A DNA stretch of 53,020 nucleotides from Collinsella sp. (GTDB lineage Bacteria > Actinomycetota > Coriobacteriia > Coriobacteriales > Coriobacteriaceae), in NCBI GenBank assembly GCA_019414465.1, contig DXLY01000004.1, forward strand, positions 1 to 53,020, given 5' to 3'. The notes under the pieces are model-generated. The model was not told where the DNA came from, searched no databases, and saw only the letters and a program-made list of their open reading frames with translations. This document shows, piece by piece, positions 50,813 through 53,020 of the stretch (position 1 is its first letter; every line of letters starts with the position of its first letter). The translations under genes and the position numbers were made by a program.

Positions 50813-52096
50813 ATGCTTGATATCAAGTTTGTTCGCGAGAACCCCGATGCCATCGATGTCGCCATGGCTAACCGCCAGACGTCTTGGGATCGCGAGAAGT
50901 TCTTTGAGCTCGACGACGAGCGTCGTGCCGTCATCACCGAGGTCGAGGAACTTCAAGCCACGCGCAATGCCGAGTCCAAGAAGATCGGCGCCCTGATGAA
51001 GGAGGGCAAGAAGGACGAGGCCGAGGCCGCCAAAGAGGCCGTGCGCGCCGTCAACGAGAAGATTGACGGTCTGGCCGAGCGCCGCACCGCCCTCGAGCAG
51101 GAGCAGTACGACTTCATGGCTCACCTGCCCAACATTCCCTGCGAGGCCACGCCGTACGGCAAGGACGAGGACGAGAACATCGAGCGCCGTCGTTGGGGCA
51201 CCCCGCGCGAGTTCGACTTCGACTTTAAGCCGCACTGGGATCTGGGCACCGACCTCGACATCCTTGACTTCGAGCGCGGCAACAAGCTCTCCGGCAGCCG
51301 CTTCACCGTTCTCGGTGGCGCCGGCGCCCGTCTTGAGCGCGCCCTCATCAACTTCTTCCTCGATACGCACACCAGCCGTGGTTTTAAGGAGTGGTGGCCG
51401 CCCATCGTCGTCAAGCGTCAGACCATGTTCGGCACGGGCCAGCTGCCCAAGTTCGAGGACGACGCCTATCACGTCTCGGGCGACAACTTCCTGATCCCCA
51501 CCGCCGAGGTCGTGCTCACCAACCTGCACGCCGGTGAGGTCCTCGACGCCGACACCCTGCCGCGCCGCTACACCGCCTTCACCCCCTGCTTCCGCGAGGA
51601 GGCCGGTTCCGCCGGTCGCGATACCCGTGGCATCATCCGTCAGCACGAGTTCGACAAGGTCGAGATGGTCAAGTTCGCTAAGCCGGAGGAGTCCGACGAG
51701 GAGCTCGAGAGCATGACCGCCGAGGCCGAGTACCTGCTGCAGCAGCTGGGCCTTCCGTATCGCGTGATTAGCCTGTGCACCGGCGACTTGGGCTTCTCTG
51801 CCCGTCAGACCTACGACATCGAGGTCTGGCTGCCGAGCTACAACGCCTACAAGGAGATCAGCTCCTGCTCCAACTGCGGTGACTTCCAGGCTCGCCGCGC
51901 CAACATCAAGTATCGCGACCCCGAGAACTTCAAGGGTTCGCGCTATCTGCACACCCTCAACGGTTCCGGCCTGCCGGCTGGCCGTACCATGGCTGCCATT
52001 CTGGAGAACTACCAGAACGCCGACGGCACCATCACGATCCCCGAGGTCCTGCGTCCCTACATGGGCGGCCTCGAGAAGATCGAGCCGGTCGCGTAA
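50813..52096 (+). CDS. serS: Serine--tRNA ligase
   Basis: 427 aa. The N-terminal long coiled-coil arm (about 30-100, with DDERRAVITEVEELQATRN) binds the variable arm of tRNA-Ser. Class II motifs: motif 1 FTVLGGAGARLERALINFF, motif 2 FREEAGSAGRDTRGIIRQHEF, motif 3 GSGLPAGRTMAAILEN. ATG 50813 follows GGAGGATCT and gives the standard MLDIKFVREN; the frame is open 27 bp upstream. No T-box leader is present. Confidence 0.96.
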   Translation: MLDIKFVRENPDAIDVAMANRQTSWDREKFFELDDERRAVITEVEELQATRNAESKKIGALMKEGKKDEAEAAKEAVRAVNEKIDGLAERRTALEQEQYDFMAHLPNIPCEATPYGKDEDENIERRRWGTPREFDFDFKPHWDLGTDLDILDFERGNKLSGSRFTVLGGAGARLERALINFFLDTHTSRGFKEWWPPIVVKRQTMFGTGQLPKFEDDAYHVSGDNFLIPTAEVVLTNLHAGEVLDADTLPRRYTAFTPCFREEAGSAGRDTRGIIRQHEFDKVEMVKFAKPEESDEELESMTAEAEYLLQQLGLPYRVISLCTGDLGFSARQTYDIEVWLPSYNAYKEISSCSNCGDFQARRANIKYRDPENFKGSRYLHTLNGSGLPAGRTMAAILENYQNADGTITIPEVLRPYMGGLEKIEPVA

Positions 52097-52119
52097 CTTG
52101 GCTGCATAGGCGATATGCA

Positions 52120-52146
52120 AGGGCGCTCCTTCGGGGGCGCCCTATT
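52120..52146 (+). terminator. Terminator of serS
   Basis: AGGGCGC and GCGCCCT around TCCTTCGGGG, followed by ATTTCGT; short U-poor tail. Confidence 0.65.
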
Positions 52147-52269
52147 TCGTGCGCAGGTCCATACCATGCCGTGCGGACAGCTCAATAGAAAACACACGAA
52201 CAACTGTTCTGTATACAGCAATCTACCTGCTATGCTTTTGCTAAATAAGAGCGAGAGAAAGGGGACGCG

Positions 52270-52647
52270 ATGGAGCTGTTTGATGATCGGGTGGTTTTGT
52301 TTGAGAGCGACGAGGGCGGGGAGTACCTGCTTGTAACGTGTGAGCCGTCTGGCATGGGTGGCCTGGTGGTTCGACAGACGAGCGGGGGTCCGTTGACCCA
52401 ATGGTGCTTTGAGGAGTCGCCTCATGTGGTTGAGACGTTTGTGGCGCACGAGGGGCTTGTGGCCCTGGAGCATTTCTATGGGGTCCGGACATCTAACCAG
52501 GTTGCTCGCATGTTGAGTATCTCGTTTGCCGATTATGATTGTGCCCAGCGGGTGAGATCGCTCCTGAGGGAACTTGATGCTAAGTTTGACGTGATCGAAA
52601 AGCCAATCGATCGTACGGGGAACGACGGTATATGCGGAGCAGCATGA
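52270..52647 (+). CDS. Hypothetical protein, 125 aa
   Basis: Not recognised. ATG 52270 follows GAAAGGGGA. Soluble alpha/beta-looking sequence: DDRVVLFESDEGGEYLLVTCE at the start, LVALEHFYGVRTSNQVARML in the middle and an LLRELDAKFDVIEKP helix near the end. No metal or catalytic motif, no membrane segment. Codon use is typical for the window. It stands between serS and tRNA-Arg. Confidence 0.65.
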   Translation: MELFDDRVVLFESDEGGEYLLVTCEPSGMGGLVVRQTSGGPLTQWCFEESPHVVETFVAHEGLVALEHFYGVRTSNQVARMLSISFADYDCAQRVRSLLRELDAKFDVIEKPIDRTGNDGICGAA

Positions 52648-52683
52648 CAAGACTGCGTTCCACAAAAAAGTTTGAAATTGTGC

Positions 52684-52713
52684 TTGACTCCAATAAGCTA
52701 AAGTGGTTTTATA
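52684..52713 (+). promoter_or_regulatory. Promoter of tRNA-Arg copy 1
   Basis: TTGACT (52684-52689), 18 bp, TTTATA (52708-52713). Confidence 0.65.
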
Positions 52714-52724
52714 TGTCTTGCGCT

Positions 52725-52801
52725 GCGGCGTTACCTCAGCTGGATAGAGGGTCTGACTACGAATCAGAACGTCATAGGTTCGAATCCTATACGCCGCACC
52801 A
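52725..52801 (+). tRNA. tRNA-Arg(ACG), copy 1
   Basis: 77 nt. Acceptor GCGGCGT pairs with ACGCCGC, anticodon loop CTACGAA (ACG, A34 normally deaminated to inosine), T-loop TTCGAAT, CCA encoded. Confidence 0.95.
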
Positions 52802-52810
52802 ATTGAAATT

Positions 52811-52843
52811 GAAAGCCTCCGGCAACGGGGGCTTTTCTTTTAT
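52811..52843 (+). terminator. Terminator of tRNA-Arg copy 1
   Basis: AAAGCCTCCG and CGGGGGCTTT around GCAA, followed by TCTTTT. Confidence 0.85.
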
Positions 52844-52883
52844 GGCAGCACCGCATGGATTCGAACCTCGGTCGAGGCACGAA
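52842..52883 (-). other. Antisense tRNA 3'-end-like segment after tRNA-Arg
   Basis: TATGGCAGCACCGCATGGAT TCGAACC is the reverse complement of a tRNA 3' end. AGGTTCGAATCC equals the T-arm of the adjacent tRNA-Arg. Same position (right after the terminator) as in the Phe and Leu loci; here no GC-rich hairpin block follows, but an AT-rich promoter region. Confidence 0.7.
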
Positions 52884-52925
52884 CAACTTAATTATCACTC
52901 CGTAAAATTTTTTTCTAATTGTCGC

Positions 52926-52954
52926 TTGACCCATCGGGGGCTCGCGTGCATAAT
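52926..52954 (+). promoter_or_regulatory. Promoter of tRNA-Arg copy 2
   Basis: TTGACC (52926-52931), 17 bp, CATAAT (52949-52954). Confidence 0.7.
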
Positions 52955-52966
52955 AATCCGTGCGTT

Positions 52967-53020
52967 GCGGCGTTACCTCAGCTGGATAGAGGGTCTGACT
53001 ACGAATCAGAACGTCATAGG
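52967..53020 (+). tRNA. tRNA-Arg(ACG), copy 2 (cut by window end)
   Basis: The first 54 nt are identical to copy 1, including the ACG anticodon; the T-arm and 3' end lie outside the window. It has its own promoter, so the pair is two separate transcription units. Confidence 0.9.

Overview
The window looks like a chromosomal segment of a high-GC, monoderm intestinal actinobacterium of the Coriobacteriia, most like Collinsella. This rests on GC-rich codon use, single-membrane surface machinery (a Tad/Flp pilus locus with no secretin gene), a phenylalanine T-box upstream of pheST, and the mix of housekeeping families. The genus is an inference; no marker such as 16S rRNA is present.

Layout. 1-9 kb is partly accessory: the end of an AbiEi/DUF559-like protein, 5-formyl-THF cyclo-ligase (fau), a large M16C zinc peptidase, an AlbA_2/Schlafen-like ATPase-regulator behind a duplicated operator array, and several unassigned genes including a DUF5710 protein. 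Two clusters of a short TGAGCGTGGATTWTCGGAC-type motif with a repeated 22/29-bp spacing lie here. 9-16 kb has tRNA-Val, a DMT-family transporter, a DUF4012 protein, glmM and an M32 carboxypeptidase. 16-20 kb is a T-box-controlled pheS-pheT pair. 20-23 kb is an ECF metal transporter (MN-T-A) under a NikR-type palindrome, so probably nickel. 23-27 kb has a phospholipase C-like protein, a frameshifted AbiEi-like gene, a MITE-like inverted repeat and pyk. 27-32 kb has a P-type cation ATPase preceded by a compact two-hairpin leader with perfectly complementary loops and a buried Shine-Dalgarno, then rsgA. 32-41.6 kb is a tightly overlapping Tad locus (cpaB, tadZ, tadA, tadB, tadC, flp, four small pseudopilin/TadE/TadG-type genes, DUF192). 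41.7-53 kb is housekeeping: tRNA-Phe, a GH5-like protein, rsmI, metG, rsmA, tatD, tRNA-Leu, an SPFH protein, rlmH, proC, a 57-aa membrane protein, serS and two tRNA-Arg genes.

Main novelty candidates. (1) tRNA-Phe and tRNA-Leu are each followed by a 123-129 bp element and then a second copy of their own 3' end plus terminator. Directly after the terminator of tRNA-Phe, tRNA-Leu and tRNA-Arg lies an antisense T-arm whose loop matches the adjacent tRNA. tRNA-Val lacks it. (2) The 5' leader of the P-type ATPase has riboswitch-like architecture. (3) Two 90-nt nested hairpins with a shared loop core lie exactly 12 nt after the stop codons of pheT and the ATPase. (4) Several other inverted or dispersed repeat families are present.

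Caution. Four genes (6965-7815, the AbiEi-like gene, cpaB, the first tadE) each appear broken by the loss of one nucleotide. This is as likely to be consensus error as real gene decay.
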